From positions 1 through 64,000 of the forward strand of contig NZ_JBLBVM010000040.1 of assembly GCF_047250385.1 (NCBI RefSeq): a stretch of 64,000 nucleotides of DNA. The letters run 5' to 3'. Made by a program: the position numbers and the translations under genes. Below the pieces are notes generated by a model. It worked only from the letters and a program-made list of their open reading frames with translations, was not told the origin of the DNA and did no database searches. The stretch is from Glaciecola sp047250385 (GTDB taxonomy: Bacteria > Pseudomonadota > Gammaproteobacteria > Enterobacterales > Alteromonadaceae). Positions 54,611 through 64,000 of this stretch are shown piece after piece (position 1 is the first letter of the stretch; each line of letters starts with the position of its first letter).

Positions 54611-54718
54611 ACTGTTGTTTAACTTTAGGATTTGAGCTTTTGACAAATTAGGCATTGTTGCAGAGTAGCAGCAATGCTGATGTCGCTCAATCTTGCATGA
54701 TAGGTTTATGCAATAAAG

Positions 54719-57178
54719 TCAGATAAAGCAGGATATGGCTAATTTCTTTGATGTCTCTGCCGCTGAAATCGGGCGACCAAAATGATAGCCTTGAAGAGTC
54801 TTGCAACCCAGTTTGTTTAGCTGGTCAGCATGTTCTTGACTTTCAACCCCCTCGGCAACCAAGTCAATTTGTAAACTCTGGGCAAGTGTTATGATGGTGC
54901 GAATTATCGTAATGTCTACTTTGTCATTGAGCATGTTTCGAACAAACGATTGATCAATCTTTAATACATCAAGCATATATTTTTTAATGTAAGACAGGCT
55001 AGAGTAACCCGTGCCGAAATCGTCAATCGATATTTTGACGCCCAGTTTCTTCAGTTCGTTGAACGTTTCCAATGAATTAACGTCATTCAATAAGACTGAC
55101 TCAGTAATTTCTAGTTCAAGTGAGGAAGGTTCAATACCCGTTTCGGACAAAACTTGCTTTACTGTGCTGACAAAATCAATTGTAAACTGCACAGCTGATA
55201 CATTGACTGCAACTTTGAGTTTTGGATGTAGTTTTTGCCACTCAAGCAATTGCATGCTCGCTTGCTTGAGCAGATATTCGCCTAATGGCACTATTAAACC
55301 TGTTTCTTCTGCAAGAGGAATAAAATGATCAGGGAAGATAATACTGCCATCCTCTTGTGGCCAGCGGGCAAGCGCCTCAAAACCCAATATCTCTAGAGTG
55401 TCACTCTGTACTTTAGGTTGATAAAACAAGGTTATTTCTTCATTCTCAATGGCGTTTTTAAGTTTTATAATCTCATGTTGTTGCCATTTTATTTTGGCCT
55501 CAATTTCCTTAGAGAAGAAGCGAACGGCATCTCTTCCAGACCTTTTAGCTTCATGCATTGCTGCATGAGCCCTGCGAAACAGCTGATGTACATCGTCACA
55601 ATCATTAGGGAATGAGGATACACCAATGCTCATGGTTAAATTGAAGTCATAGCCAGTGTCTTGCCATTTGCGCGCAAATTCCGATTTCATTCGAGAGCAA
55701 AATTCACCGATGTCTTTTACCTCGGAAATCATCGGTAAAATAATCACAAACTCATCACCACCTTGACGGCTTATCGTATCGTAGTCTCTTAGAAGTGTTT
55801 GCAAAATACCTGCAATTTTAGCTAGCACTTGGTCGCCAACAGCATAGCCATACTTGTTGTTCACCAGTTGAAAGTGGTCAATGTTGAGCATCAACATGGC
55901 AACCTTGTGATCGTCCCTTTTGGCTTCTTTAATTGCTTGTTCCGTGCGATCTAACAACAATGCTCTGTTGGGCAAATTAGTTAAGGTATCATGATGTGAA
56001 AGATGAAGGATTTTGCGCTGATCTTGATTCTTCTTTGTCACGTCTCGAAAGACAAGAACACAGCCTATTAGTTGGTTTGTATCATCAAATATGGGTGACG
56101 CTAATTCTTCAATTTCATATTTCTGACCATCGGTACTCAGTAGAAGAGAATCGGGAGATAAGGCAACTTTACTGCGCTCGGATAAGGCATAATTAACTGG
56201 GTTCACAATTTCTTCATTCGTATTGCGATCAATTAAGCTCATCACACTGTTTATTGGTTGTGACAGCAAAGCTTCAGGATTTTGCCCAATTAGCTGACCT
56301 GCCGCGACATTAGCGTAGGTTATATTTCCTAATGTGTCTGTAGTGATTACTCCATCGGCAACAGCCGTTAATGATGTAGTGAGTTTGTGCTTTTCTAGTT
56401 CCCAAGAATCTACCTCAGCGATTGGAGCATGAACTTCTGACATGATGATTAAGAAGCCAGATTGGTCTTCAAATGCTTGCTCATCAACGAGAGTCACTTG
56501 GATGTTCTTTGTCTGTTTTTGATAAGAGGTAAAGGAAAACTCAAAATTCGACTTTTTTTCCTTTCGACATTGCTCAATTGATTCTTGGAATGCTTTGCCT
56601 TCACTTTCTGAAAAGAGCGACAGTAGCGATTGCCCAAAAATTTGCTCTGAAGATTTATTAAACCACTTTCCGTCAACATCATTATTGTGGATATTGATTA
56701 AGTCGTGACTCCAGTAAGAGATGAATATATTTAGTTTTGCTACAAAGTTCGCGAGCTCATCATGGGCTTTGCGTAGCTGTCTGGTTTTGTTTATTAGTGA
56801 TAAATGGGTTCTGACTCGCGCTTGGATTAACTGTCTGTTAATGGGTTTAGAGACAAAATCGACACCGCCTTCCAAAAAAGCCTTTAGCTCATTATCAAAT
56901 TCACTGTGAGCGGTAATAAAAATAATACTAGAAGCACTTGTGGCAGGATTTGATTTGAGTCGTTTCGCCACTTCCAATCCATTAATATCTGGAAGCTCAA
57001 TATCTAACAGGATTATGTCTGGTCGGAATTCTCTAGCTTTGACTAACGCAGATTCACCATCTTCAGCTCGAATAAATTTACCTAGGTGAGAAACGGCATC
57101 CTCAATAATATCAAGAAATATGCTTGCATCATCAACTGCCAATATGGTGAATTCTTGATATTCAAGATTGGATATCAT
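54719..57178 (-). CDS. Response regulator with PAS, GGDEF and EAL domains
   Basis: This 819-residue cytoplasmic protein starts with a receiver (phospho-acceptor D59 in DIILLDIELPD), has two PAS-like regions (about 145-250 and 265-385), then GGDEF (RQGGDEF, with I-site RDYD five residues before) and EAL (FEALARW, DDFGTGYSSL, EGVE). Both enzyme sites look intact, so it can make or break cyclic-di-GMP, switched by phosphorylation. The cognate kinase is not adjacent. Confidence 0.92.
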   Translation of the reverse strand: MISNLEYQEFTILAVDDASIFLDIIEDAVSHLGKFIRAEDGESALVKAREFRPDIILLDIELPDINGLEVAKRLKSNPATSASSIIFITAHSEFDNELKAFLEGGVDFVSKPINRQLIQARVRTHLSLINKTRQLRKAHDELANFVAKLNIFISYWSHDLINIHNNDVDGKWFNKSSEQIFGQSLLSLFSESEGKAFQESIEQCRKEKKSNFEFSFTSYQKQTKNIQVTLVDEQAFEDQSGFLIIMSEVHAPIAEVDSWELEKHKLTTSLTAVADGVITTDTLGNITYANVAAGQLIGQNPEALLSQPINSVMSLIDRNTNEEIVNPVNYALSERSKVALSPDSLLLSTDGQKYEIEELASPIFDDTNQLIGCVLVFRDVTKKNQDQRKILHLSHHDTLTNLPNRALLLDRTEQAIKEAKRDDHKVAMLMLNIDHFQLVNNKYGYAVGDQVLAKIAGILQTLLRDYDTISRQGGDEFVIILPMISEVKDIGEFCSRMKSEFARKWQDTGYDFNLTMSIGVSSFPNDCDDVHQLFRRAHAAMHEAKRSGRDAVRFFSKEIEAKIKWQQHEIIKLKNAIENEEITLFYQPKVQSDTLEILGFEALARWPQEDGSIIFPDHFIPLAEETGLIVPLGEYLLKQASMQLLEWQKLHPKLKVAVNVSAVQFTIDFVSTVKQVLSETGIEPSSLELEITESVLLNDVNSLETFNELKKLGVKISIDDFGTGYSSLSYIKKYMLDVLKIDQSFVRNMLNDKVDITIIRTIITLAQSLQIDLVAEGVESQEHADQLNKLGCKTLQGYHFGRPISAAETSKKLAISCFI

Positions 57179-57341
57179 ACTGCTAGACTACTCCATTAAG
57201 AGCAACAACATTGATTGCCGCCTGTTTGTCTATGCTAGTGAAATAAACTCTAGCAACCCATAGACTAAAGTCTACAATTTAAGGCATGTTAGATTAAGAA
57301 ATTGGCTAAATCAAGGCATAAAATCGTTTACTTTTGTTGTC

Positions 57342-58037
57342 TCAGTTAATGTTAACAAAACTGACTAGTTCCCTTGCCCAAATCTCATACTGTTCCGCAT
57401 TGGGATGCAGCAAGTCGGGCATCACAGATTCGTAAAGCACACCATCCTCATCTAGAAAGCGCTCATTAATGTCAAACCAAAGGACGGAATTGTTATTCGC
57501 AAAGCTTTGAATAATGCCGTTACTGGCTTCCACGGCTTTGCGCATTCGCTTATTTCTGTTTCTGCTCCGCGGGAAAATAGCAGTTAAGATGATGGTGCTA
57601 TTTGGGAGTTTCTTTTGAATGCTCTTGATTATGCTCTGAACGCCAGCGGCTATCTCTGCAGGCTTATCATGACGGTGTCCGGCATTGTTTGTGCCAATGA
57701 GAAGAATGACATACTTAGCCTGAATATTATCAATTTCACCCTGTTCAATGCGCCAAAGAACATGCTCAGTACGATCACCAGCAAAGCCCAAATTGAGCGT
57801 GTTAAGATCGCTTAAGTAACTGTTATGCGCGGCTTCTCCTTCAAGCTCCCAAGCGTGAACAATGGAATCGCCAATAAAAACTAAATCGAAGGTTCTTTTT
57901 GTGATTTTTTTTTCTGTATTGTTTAGTTCTGTATTGGCTTTTTCAGCCAACTTGTCTGTATGGCGTTGCAGCCACCACTCTTCCAAGCGTTGAGTTGGTA
58001 TGCACGACAAAGGTTTTTGCGTTGAGTTATCAGTCAC
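57342..58037 (-). CDS. SGNH/GDSL hydrolase (platelet-activating-factor acetylhydrolase-like)
   Basis: This 231-residue protein has all SGNH blocks: FIGDSIVHAWE (nucleophile Ser), the conserved Gly in LNLGFAGDRT, GTNNAGH, and the catalytic DLLHPN near the end. The layout is that of PAF-acetylhydrolase beta-subunit relatives and plant-type esterases. No signal peptide is visible. Substrate unknown. Confidence 0.88.
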   Translation of the reverse strand: MTDNSTQKPLSCIPTQRLEEWWLQRHTDKLAEKANTELNNTEKKITKRTFDLVFIGDSIVHAWELEGEAAHNSYLSDLNTLNLGFAGDRTEHVLWRIEQGEIDNIQAKYVILLIGTNNAGHRHDKPAEIAAGVQSIIKSIQKKLPNSTIILTAIFPRSRNRNKRMRKAVEASNGIIQSFANNNSVLWFDINERFLDEDGVLYESVMPDLLHPNAEQYEIWARELVSFVNIN

Positions 58038-58284
58038 GTGTTCGAATAGTCGTAATTAAGTTGAATCGACACTCAGGATAAAGCAAGTCGAAACGCAAGC
58101 AAAGGGCAATTGCTAAGCCTTTTGCATGGCATGAGTATCTAATCCACACTAAAGTTTGTGTCACATTTGAGATATCGAATACGACACTGTCGTATACTCG
58201 CCAATACCCAACATTCACCAATAAAACTGCATTCTACGCCATAATTTTGAACATAGTAATTAACGTCATTTTAGGAGAATAGCT

Positions 58285-59238
58285 TTGCCTACAAAGCCCT
58301 CATCAGCAGAAAACAAATATAGATTAGTCACACGCAGTGACTTCGACGGTTTAGTGTGTGCTGTTTTGTTAAAAGAACTTAAATTAATCGATGACATTAA
58401 ATTTGTGCATCCAAAAGATATGCAAGATGGCATTATCGATATTACGCAGAATGACATTACGACTAACTTGCCTTACGTTCCGGGTTGTTTCTTAGCATTT
58501 GACCATCACTTAAGTGAGATGAGTCGAAGTGGAAATAATACGCAGGAAAATCATATCATTGACCCTAAAGCACCATCGGCAGCTCGGGTTGTTTACGACT
58601 ACTATGGCGGTCGTGACGTATTTCCAGCAGAATGGGACGATATGATGGAAGCGGTTGATAAGGCCGATGCTGCTCAGTTCAATAAAGATGAGATCTTGAA
58701 TCCTGAAGGTTGGGTCCTGCTCAATTACCTCATGGATAGCCGCACAGGTTTGGGGCGCTTCAGAGAATTCCGTATTTCAAACTATCAGTTGATGATGGAA
58801 CTTATCGATTATTGCCGTAATCATACAATTGAAGAAATCATTGCTTTGCCAGATGTGCAAGAACGTGTCGACTTGTACTTTGAGCAAGCGGAAAAATTCA
58901 AACAACAAGTTACTGAATGCGCAACTGTTTATGACAATCTAGTCTTGTTAGATTTGCGTGAGCAGGAGATTATTTATGCGGGAAATCGTTTCATGATTTA
59001 TGCCTTATTCCCTCAATGTAATATTTCTATTCATCAAATGTGGGGCTTCCAAAAGCAAAATACTGTATTTGCCATTGGTAAGTCTATCCTAGACAGAAGC
59101 TCTAAAACTAATGTTGGAGAATTGTGCTTGCAGTTTGGTGGTGGTGGTCATATGGCGGCAGGTACTTGTCAGGTGGATAATGATACTTGTCATGAAACAC
59201 GTGAAGCTCTTATCAGTAAAATTACTGCTGATGGTTAA
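58285..59238 (+). CDS. DHH family phosphoesterase
   Basis: This 317-residue protein has the DHH/DHHA1 fold: RSDFDGLVCAVLL, the FDHHLSEM motif and the C-terminal GGGGHMAAGTCQ glycine loop. Relatives include exopolyphosphatase-like and nanoRNase-like enzymes; the exact substrate is not readable. The start is a TTG at 58285 preceded by AGGAG seven bases upstream. A shared hairpin with the convergent RIO gene follows. Confidence 0.88.
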   Translation: MPTKPSSAENKYRLVTRSDFDGLVCAVLLKELKLIDDIKFVHPKDMQDGIIDITQNDITTNLPYVPGCFLAFDHHLSEMSRSGNNTQENHIIDPKAPSAARVVYDYYGGRDVFPAEWDDMMEAVDKADAAQFNKDEILNPEGWVLLNYLMDSRTGLGRFREFRISNYQLMMELIDYCRNHTIEEIIALPDVQERVDLYFEQAEKFKQQVTECATVYDNLVLLDLREQEIIYAGNRFMIYALFPQCNISIHQMWGFQKQNTVFAIGKSILDRSSKTNVGELCLQFGGGGHMAAGTCQVDNDTCHETREALISKITADG

Positions 59239-59248
59239 GTAACTTTAG

Positions 59249-59287
59249 AGGTTGGTGCTTCTGTTAATTAAATTTCAGCGCCAACCT
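59249..59287. terminator. Hairpin between convergent DHH and RIO genes
   Basis: AGGTTGG (59249-59255) and CCAACCT (59281-59287) form a 7-bp stem in the gap between convergent genes, probably ending transcription both ways. Confidence 0.6.
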
Positions 59288-59288
59288 T

Positions 59289-60149
59289 CTATTCAGATTC
59301 GCTATTTGCGTCACTTATTCGTTCAAGCCTTTCTTGTTCTTCTTCAAAAGCAGCTTTAATTTCTTCAAGAACAGTATCAACGTCTGCTTCACTTTCATCA
59401 AATTCAAAGTAACCGCTCAACTCTGTTTCTGGCGTCAACTTACCCGCTTCAAATAGTGCCCACATTTCTTCTGCGTAATGGCTATCTTGCAACTCTGGTG
59501 CGAATTCCGAGTAGTAGTCAGTCATGTTGCGTACATCACGTTGAAGCATGCTGAAAGCGTTATTGTTGGCAGCGGCGTTGACTGCTTGTGGCAGATCGAT
59601 AATGACAGGGCCGTAATCGTCAACTAAAACGTTAAATTCAGATAAGTCACCGTGCACAATGCCGGCACAAAGCATAAGCTTTACGTAGTGCATAACTTGT
59701 GTGTGATCTTCTATGGCTTGTTCTGATGACATCGACACGTCATTGAGGCGCGGCGCAACGTTTCCTTCGTCATCAGTGACGAGTTCCATTAATAGAACAC
59801 CATCGTAACAACCAAAGGGTTGCGGTACCCTTACACCGGCTTTAGATAATGTAAATAGGGCATCTACTTCTGCGTTTTGCCAAGCATCTTCAAGTTGCTT
59901 TCTGCCAAAGCTAGAACCTTTCTCCATGGCTCTTGCTCTACGGCTGTTTTTTACCTTTCTACCTTCTTGATATTGCGCCGCTTTTTTAAAGCTACGCTTC
60001 ATGGCTTCTTTATAGACTTTGGCGCAACAAATTTCACCTTGGCTAGTGACGGCGAACACTGTTGCCTCTTTGCCACTCATCAGTTGATAAAGGACATCAT
60101 CAATAAGGCCATCTTCAACAAGAGGCTGTAAACGTTTTGGAATCTTCAT
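59289..60149 (-). CDS. RIO-type serine protein kinase (PA4780 family)
   Basis: This 286-residue protein is a RIO kinase of the bacterial PA4780 group: MKIPKRLQPLVEDGLIDDVL, ATP-site GKEATVF, catalytic HGDLSEFN and the metal-binding IDLPQAV. It lacks the typical N-terminal helix-turn-helix of eukaryotic Rio1. A long acidic tail follows. The ATG at 60149 is chosen as it matches the family start; a GTG at 60167 is possible. Target unknown. Confidence 0.9.
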   Translation of the reverse strand: MKIPKRLQPLVEDGLIDDVLYQLMSGKEATVFAVTSQGEICCAKVYKEAMKRSFKKAAQYQEGRKVKNSRRARAMEKGSSFGRKQLEDAWQNAEVDALFTLSKAGVRVPQPFGCYDGVLLMELVTDDEGNVAPRLNDVSMSSEQAIEDHTQVMHYVKLMLCAGIVHGDLSEFNVLVDDYGPVIIDLPQAVNAAANNNAFSMLQRDVRNMTDYYSEFAPELQDSHYAEEMWALFEAGKLTPETELSGYFEFDESEADVDTVLEEIKAAFEEEQERLERISDANSESE

Positions 60150-60224
60150 GGGGCGTTTATACAGCACTCGCGGCTGTTTTTAAATATATTATCAATATAT
60201 TCTTTTGTAGAGGGCTTATTAAAG

Positions 60225-60259
60225 ACGGTCTTTCTTAGAGAAATTCTTCGAAAGACCGT
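60225..60259 (-). terminator. Terminator-like hairpin after katG
   Basis: ACGGTCTTTC (60225-60234) and GAAAGACCGT (60250-60259) form a perfect 10-bp stem just past the katG stop. Confidence 0.75.
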
Positions 60260-60272
60260 TTTATTCTTTAGA

Positions 60273-62483
60273 TTACTTCAGATCAAAGCGATCTGCGTTC
60301 ATTACCTTCACCCAAGCATCAACGAAGTCGTTTACAAACTTCTCATTAGCATCGCTGCTTGCATATACCTCAGCTATAGCCCGAAGTTGAGAGTTTGAAC
60401 CAAATACTAAGTCGGCACGCGATGCTTTCCATTTACTTGAGTTTGCTTTGCCGCTGGTGCCAACAAATTGAGTAGCACTCTTATTTGTCGGTGTCCATTG
60501 TGTGTTCATATCAAGTAAGTTAATAAAAAACGCATTGTTTAGCACGCCTGGGGATTCAGTGAGCACGCCCACATTTGAGTTATTGTAGTTTGAGCCTATT
60601 ACCCTTAAACCACCGACGAGTACTGTCATCTCTGGCGCAGTTAGAGTGAGTAATTGAGCTTTGTCTAACAATAGCTCTTCTTCGGATACCGTAAATTGTT
60701 GCTTGCTGTAATTTCTGAAACCATCAACGACAGGTTCTAGTACTGCAAATGCATCAACGTCTGTATTTTCTTGAGAAGCGTCAACGCGTCCAGAGCTAAA
60801 TGGGACAGTAATTTCGAAGCCTGCTTCACTCGCTGCTTTTTCAATACCCACTGAACCACCAAGCACAATTAGGTCAGCGATAGATACTGCAGTCTTGCCG
60901 TCGCTAGCCCTATTAAAAGTGTTTTGAATTTCTTCGTACACAGATAACACTTTCCCTAATTGTTTAGGTTGGTTTACTTCCCACTCATTCTGCGGCGCAA
61001 GACGAATGCGTGCACCATTTGCACCACCTCTCGCATCAGAACCTCTAAAAGTAGAGGCACTCGACCATGCTGTGTAAACCAGCTCAGAAACTGTAAGTTG
61101 AGAATCCGAAATTGCCTGCTTTAACTTTTTAACATTACTGTCGCTCAATAGTTCGCCCGTGCGAGCAGGAAGTGGGTCTTGCCAAATTAGATCTTCTTTT
61201 GGCACTTCTTTACCCAAGTAACGTGATTTTGGCCCCATATCTCTGTGAGTTAATTTAAACCATGCACGTGAAAAAGCGTCAGCAAATTCTTCAGGGTTCT
61301 CTTTGAAGTGCATTGAAATTTTACGATATTCGGGGTCTATCTTCATTGCCATGTCCGCAGTTGTCATCATTATGCCAACTGGAATAGATGCATCTTCCGC
61401 GTCAGGTGCATGATCTTTGTCTGCTAAACCGACAGCTTGCCATTGTTGAGCGCCTGCAGGGCTTTTCGTTAGTTCCCACTCATATCCAAAGAGTACATCG
61501 AAGTAACTCATGTCCCATTTAGTTGGTGTAGGAGTCCATGCGCCCTCAATACCGCTCGTAATTGTGTCGCGACCCTTACCTGACTTATAATCGCTCATCC
61601 AACCCAGTCCCATTTGTTCGATTGGAGCAGCTTCTGGTTCAGGACCTTTATGTGATTCAGGTGCAGCACCATGCGACTTCCCGAATGTGTGACCGCCAGC
61701 GGTTAATGCAACCGTTTCATAATCATTCATTGCCATGCGCGCGAAAGTTTCACGTATGTCACGCGCCGAAGCTAGAGGATCAGGGTTGCCATCTGGACCT
61801 TCTGGGTTTACGTATATTAAACCCATTTGTACAGCTGCTAAGGGGGCTTCAAGTTCGCGGTCACCGCTATATCGATTATTCGCTAACCATGTGTCTTCGG
61901 TTCCCCAGTATATATCTTCCTCTGGCTCCCAGATGTCAACACGTCCACCGCCGAAACCAAAAGTAGGCAAACCCATTGATTCAATTGCAACGTTTCCAGT
62001 GAGCACGAATAAATCTGCCCACGATAACTTGTTACCGTATTTTTGTTTTACTGGCCACAAAAGACGACGAGCCTTGTCCAAGTTACCGTTGTCAGGCCAG
62101 CTGTTCAAGGGAGCGAAGCGTTGGTTACCGGTTGCTGCGCCACCTCTGCCGTCACCCTCTCTATATGTGCCAGCAGCGTGCCACGCCATTCTGATCATGA
62201 ACGGACCGTAGTGGCCGTAATCTGCTGGCCACCAATCTTGGGAATCAGTTAACATATGCTCGATGTCTGCTTTGACCGCATCTAAATCCAAAGAATTAAA
62301 CGCTTCTTTGTAATTAAAATCAGCACCCATTGGGTCTGATTTCTTATCGTTTTGGTGCAGAATTTTTACGTTAAGTTGGTTTGGCCACCAATCAATATTC
62401 TTAGTGCTGTTGCCACCGACGCGAGTATTCGCACCGTGCATGAAAGGACATTTACCGCCTGAATCTGGATTATTGCTTTGCAT
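60273..62483 (-). CDS. katG: Bifunctional catalase-peroxidase
   Basis: This 736-residue haem enzyme breaks down hydrogen peroxide. The distal site is R98, W101 and H102 (RMAWHAAGTYR), the proximal ligand is H265 (TAGGHTFGKSHG), and W101, Y224 and M250 are placed to form the Met-Tyr-Trp adduct essential for catalase activity. Both halves of the duplicated fold are present and the length is standard. AGAGGT precedes the ATG. Confidence 0.97.
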   Translation of the reverse strand: MQSNNPDSGGKCPFMHGANTRVGGNSTKNIDWWPNQLNVKILHQNDKKSDPMGADFNYKEAFNSLDLDAVKADIEHMLTDSQDWWPADYGHYGPFMIRMAWHAAGTYREGDGRGGAATGNQRFAPLNSWPDNGNLDKARRLLWPVKQKYGNKLSWADLFVLTGNVAIESMGLPTFGFGGGRVDIWEPEEDIYWGTEDTWLANNRYSGDRELEAPLAAVQMGLIYVNPEGPDGNPDPLASARDIRETFARMAMNDYETVALTAGGHTFGKSHGAAPESHKGPEPEAAPIEQMGLGWMSDYKSGKGRDTITSGIEGAWTPTPTKWDMSYFDVLFGYEWELTKSPAGAQQWQAVGLADKDHAPDAEDASIPVGIMMTTADMAMKIDPEYRKISMHFKENPEEFADAFSRAWFKLTHRDMGPKSRYLGKEVPKEDLIWQDPLPARTGELLSDSNVKKLKQAISDSQLTVSELVYTAWSSASTFRGSDARGGANGARIRLAPQNEWEVNQPKQLGKVLSVYEEIQNTFNRASDGKTAVSIADLIVLGGSVGIEKAASEAGFEITVPFSSGRVDASQENTDVDAFAVLEPVVDGFRNYSKQQFTVSEEELLLDKAQLLTLTAPEMTVLVGGLRVIGSNYNNSNVGVLTESPGVLNNAFFINLLDMNTQWTPTNKSATQFVGTSGKANSSKWKASRADLVFGSNSQLRAIAEVYASSDANEKFVNDFVDAWVKVMNADRFDLK

Positions 62484-62697
62484 AGTTACCTCTATTGGGT
62501 CAAAAGCTGAATTTGTATTTACTCACACTAGTCTAAAAATCAGTCAAGCGACAATTAATTTTTTAGGTCTACCTAATCGAATAATCCGTTCGCAAAAGAA
62601 TTCCGGCCAGATTTTTAATCTGCGTTTGTATAAGAATATCGTGCGTGGCACACTTGAGCTTACTTTAGTCCTGAGCTTGAAATGAGCGGTACTTATT

Positions 62698-63735
62698 ATG
62701 CCAATACATAGCGATGGCTCTGCTTTGCAATTTGTTCAAACGAGTTTTGGCGATAAGCAGGCAAGCAAACTGGATAGCATCCAAACACTATGGAGTGGCT
62801 ATGGCGAGATTGCACGCTACTTTGTTCCCAGTCTAGAGCAATCGCTTATCGTCAAATTAGTACAACCACCAAGCCAAATGAATCACCCAAGAGCTTGGAA
62901 TGGTGAGCGTTCGCATCAACGCAAACTTGATTCCTATTTGAATGAATCTATTTTCTATCAACATTATTCTCAGCAAACAGATCACTACTGTCGAACACCG
63001 TCATGTTATTTCTCATCTACAAATGCAAGTACAAAACTAATTGCCAACGAATGCACAACGAGTGCTTTAATCATGGAAGACCTGGATCAAGCTGGTTTTG
63101 GAAAAAGGTGCGAATACGCAGATTTGAAAACGGTGAAACTAGGTCTTCGTTGGTTAGCTTATTTTCACGCTAAGTTCTTGAACCAAGCTTTAGATGATGT
63201 CTGGCCTATTGGCACATACTGGCATTTGGCAACTCGCCCAGATGAGTTTGCTTCAATGCCAGATAGTCCACTAAAACAGAATGCGCATGCAATTGATGAA
63301 GCGCTTAATTCAGCGCAATTTCGAACCTTATTACACGGTGATGCAAAGCTTGCTAACTTTTGTTTCTCAGAAGATATGGATGATTTAGCCGCGGTAGATT
63401 TTCAGTATGTCGGGCGCGGAGTAGGGATCAAGGATGTTATGTACTTTATAGGGAGCTGCCTGGGTGATGAAGCACTTACTTTGCATGCTGATGCTTTGCT
63501 TGATGACTATTTTTGCTTGTTGAAGAAAGCCATTGAGCATTATTACATCGAAGACAATACGCAAATGCAAGGCCGACCGACAGTCGACTTCAGCGCGCTA
63601 GAACGAGAATGGAGGGGACTAATACCCTTCGCTTGGGCTGACTTCGAGAGATTCTTAGTCGGGTGGGCGACTGAGCACTATAAGCTAAATTCTTATATGA
63701 AGACGCAAACGTTACTCGCCATCAGCAAGTGTTAA
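62698..63735 (+). CDS. Phosphotransferase (APH/EcKinase-like)
   Basis: This 345-residue protein has the aminoglycoside-phosphotransferase/choline-kinase catalytic core: LLHGDAKLANFCFS for the catalytic loop and AAVDFQYVGRG for the metal-binding Asp. The ALIMEDLDQAGFG segment lies at the hinge. The ecdysteroid-kinase-like group is a likely home. The substrate is unknown. No good ribosome site is visible before the ATG, so the start is less certain. Confidence 0.82.
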   Translation: MPIHSDGSALQFVQTSFGDKQASKLDSIQTLWSGYGEIARYFVPSLEQSLIVKLVQPPSQMNHPRAWNGERSHQRKLDSYLNESIFYQHYSQQTDHYCRTPSCYFSSTNASTKLIANECTTSALIMEDLDQAGFGKRCEYADLKTVKLGLRWLAYFHAKFLNQALDDVWPIGTYWHLATRPDEFASMPDSPLKQNAHAIDEALNSAQFRTLLHGDAKLANFCFSEDMDDLAAVDFQYVGRGVGIKDVMYFIGSCLGDEALTLHADALLDDYFCLLKKAIEHYYIEDNTQMQGRPTVDFSALEREWRGLIPFAWADFERFLVGWATEHYKLNSYMKTQTLLAISKC

Positions 63736-63841
63736 TTAGCAAGTCGTTCGGCTTATGGGAGGTCTCTTCTCAATCCAAGCGCGATAGCTAATATATAATC
63801 TAAACTTAGTCTAAAAAAACCTGAAATTTTAGCGCTAATTT

Positions 63842-64000
63842 TTATGCAAAGCACTCTGCGATAACTTCAACATCCTCTCTGGTATTCATAATGTGCAAGG
63901 AGATGCGGAATATCTTATCACGGCGATCAAATCGCACTCCCGCTGCGGTTAATTTTGCTGCCGCAGAATCCATATCGTCGCAGCCAAGACAAAGACTGCC
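63842..64000 (-). CDS. Class V aminotransferase, C-terminal end (runs off the window)
   Basis: The last 52 codons and the stop are visible on the minus strand. The segment FRISLHIMNTREDVEVIAEC is characteristic of the C-terminal domain of cysteine-desulfurase-like class V aminotransferases. The active-site lysine lies outside the window, so substrate cannot be judged. Confidence 0.7.
   Translation of the reverse strand, partial: GSLCLGCDDMDSAAAKLTAAGVRFDRRDKIFRISLHIMNTREDVEVIAECFA

Noticed and set aside
61562..62252. Long antisense reading frames opposite katG
   Set aside because: They lie fully inside the well-supported katG gene and read as low-quality sequence rich in Ser, Pro, Arg and His without a family pattern.

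Overview
The window reads as chromosomal DNA of a marine-type gammaproteobacterium, most likely in or near the Alteromonadales. This is an inference from moderate AT-richness and from a gene mix common in that group: a DnaJ-related N-terminal-domain protein, several GGDEF/EAL enzymes, H-NOX signalling, an AcuI-type reductase, a PA4780-type RIO kinase, and long-form PstC/PstA. No rRNA, tRNA or CRISPR array was seen.

Layout. 1-490 holds the 5' part of an IS1182-like transposase that runs off the window. 842-2575 is a secreted beta-lactamase-fold serine hydrolase. 2763-3871 is a Xre/MbcA/ParS-RES toxin-antitoxin pair. A CHRD protein follows. 5110-8126 is a GbsR/MarR-type regulator next to a cyanide-insensitive-like cytochrome bd oxidase (cydAB), convergent with a TRAP transporter (8182-10972). 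After a DUF2383 protein come three exported proteins: a cytochrome c/streptogramin-lyase-like fusion, a vanadium haloperoxidase-like protein, and a surface protein with a PEP-CTERM-like tail.

16972-25018 is a signalling island: GAF-GGDEF cyclase, hybrid histidine kinase, stand-alone receiver, H-NOX haem sensor, UspA, and a dCache-HAMP-PAS-GGDEF-EAL protein. It probably links nitric oxide sensing to cyclic-di-GMP. 27620-33311 is a catabolic or biosynthetic locus: LysR regulator, glutaryl-CoA dehydrogenase, a fused alpha/beta 2-oxoacid dehydrogenase E1, and a FabD-like acyltransferase. A 15-bp tandem repeat and a LysR-type dyad lie in the divergent promoter gap. 33441-38940 is pstSCAB-phoU behind a three-half-site Pho box.

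39150-46923 holds a DUF4198 protein, a porin, a sulfide/persulfide-response locus (BigR/SqrR-like repressor, rhodanese, OsmC), an SGNH lipoprotein and a DevBCA-type exporter. 47176-54610 holds acuI, a DnaJ-like protein, a leaderless class 3 lipase with a lysine/alanine/threonine-rich tail beside a leaderless pesticin-like muramidase, a glutaredoxin-MauE fusion, a chemoreceptor and a YciI-like protein. The end holds a response-regulator GGDEF-EAL protein, an SGNH hydrolase, a DHH phosphoesterase, a RIO kinase, katG, an APH-like kinase and the C-terminus of a class V aminotransferase.

The best candidates for something undescribed are the fused-E1/FabD-like/GcdH locus and the leaderless lipase plus muramidase pair. 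All functional calls come from reading motifs and domain order by eye; no database search was run.
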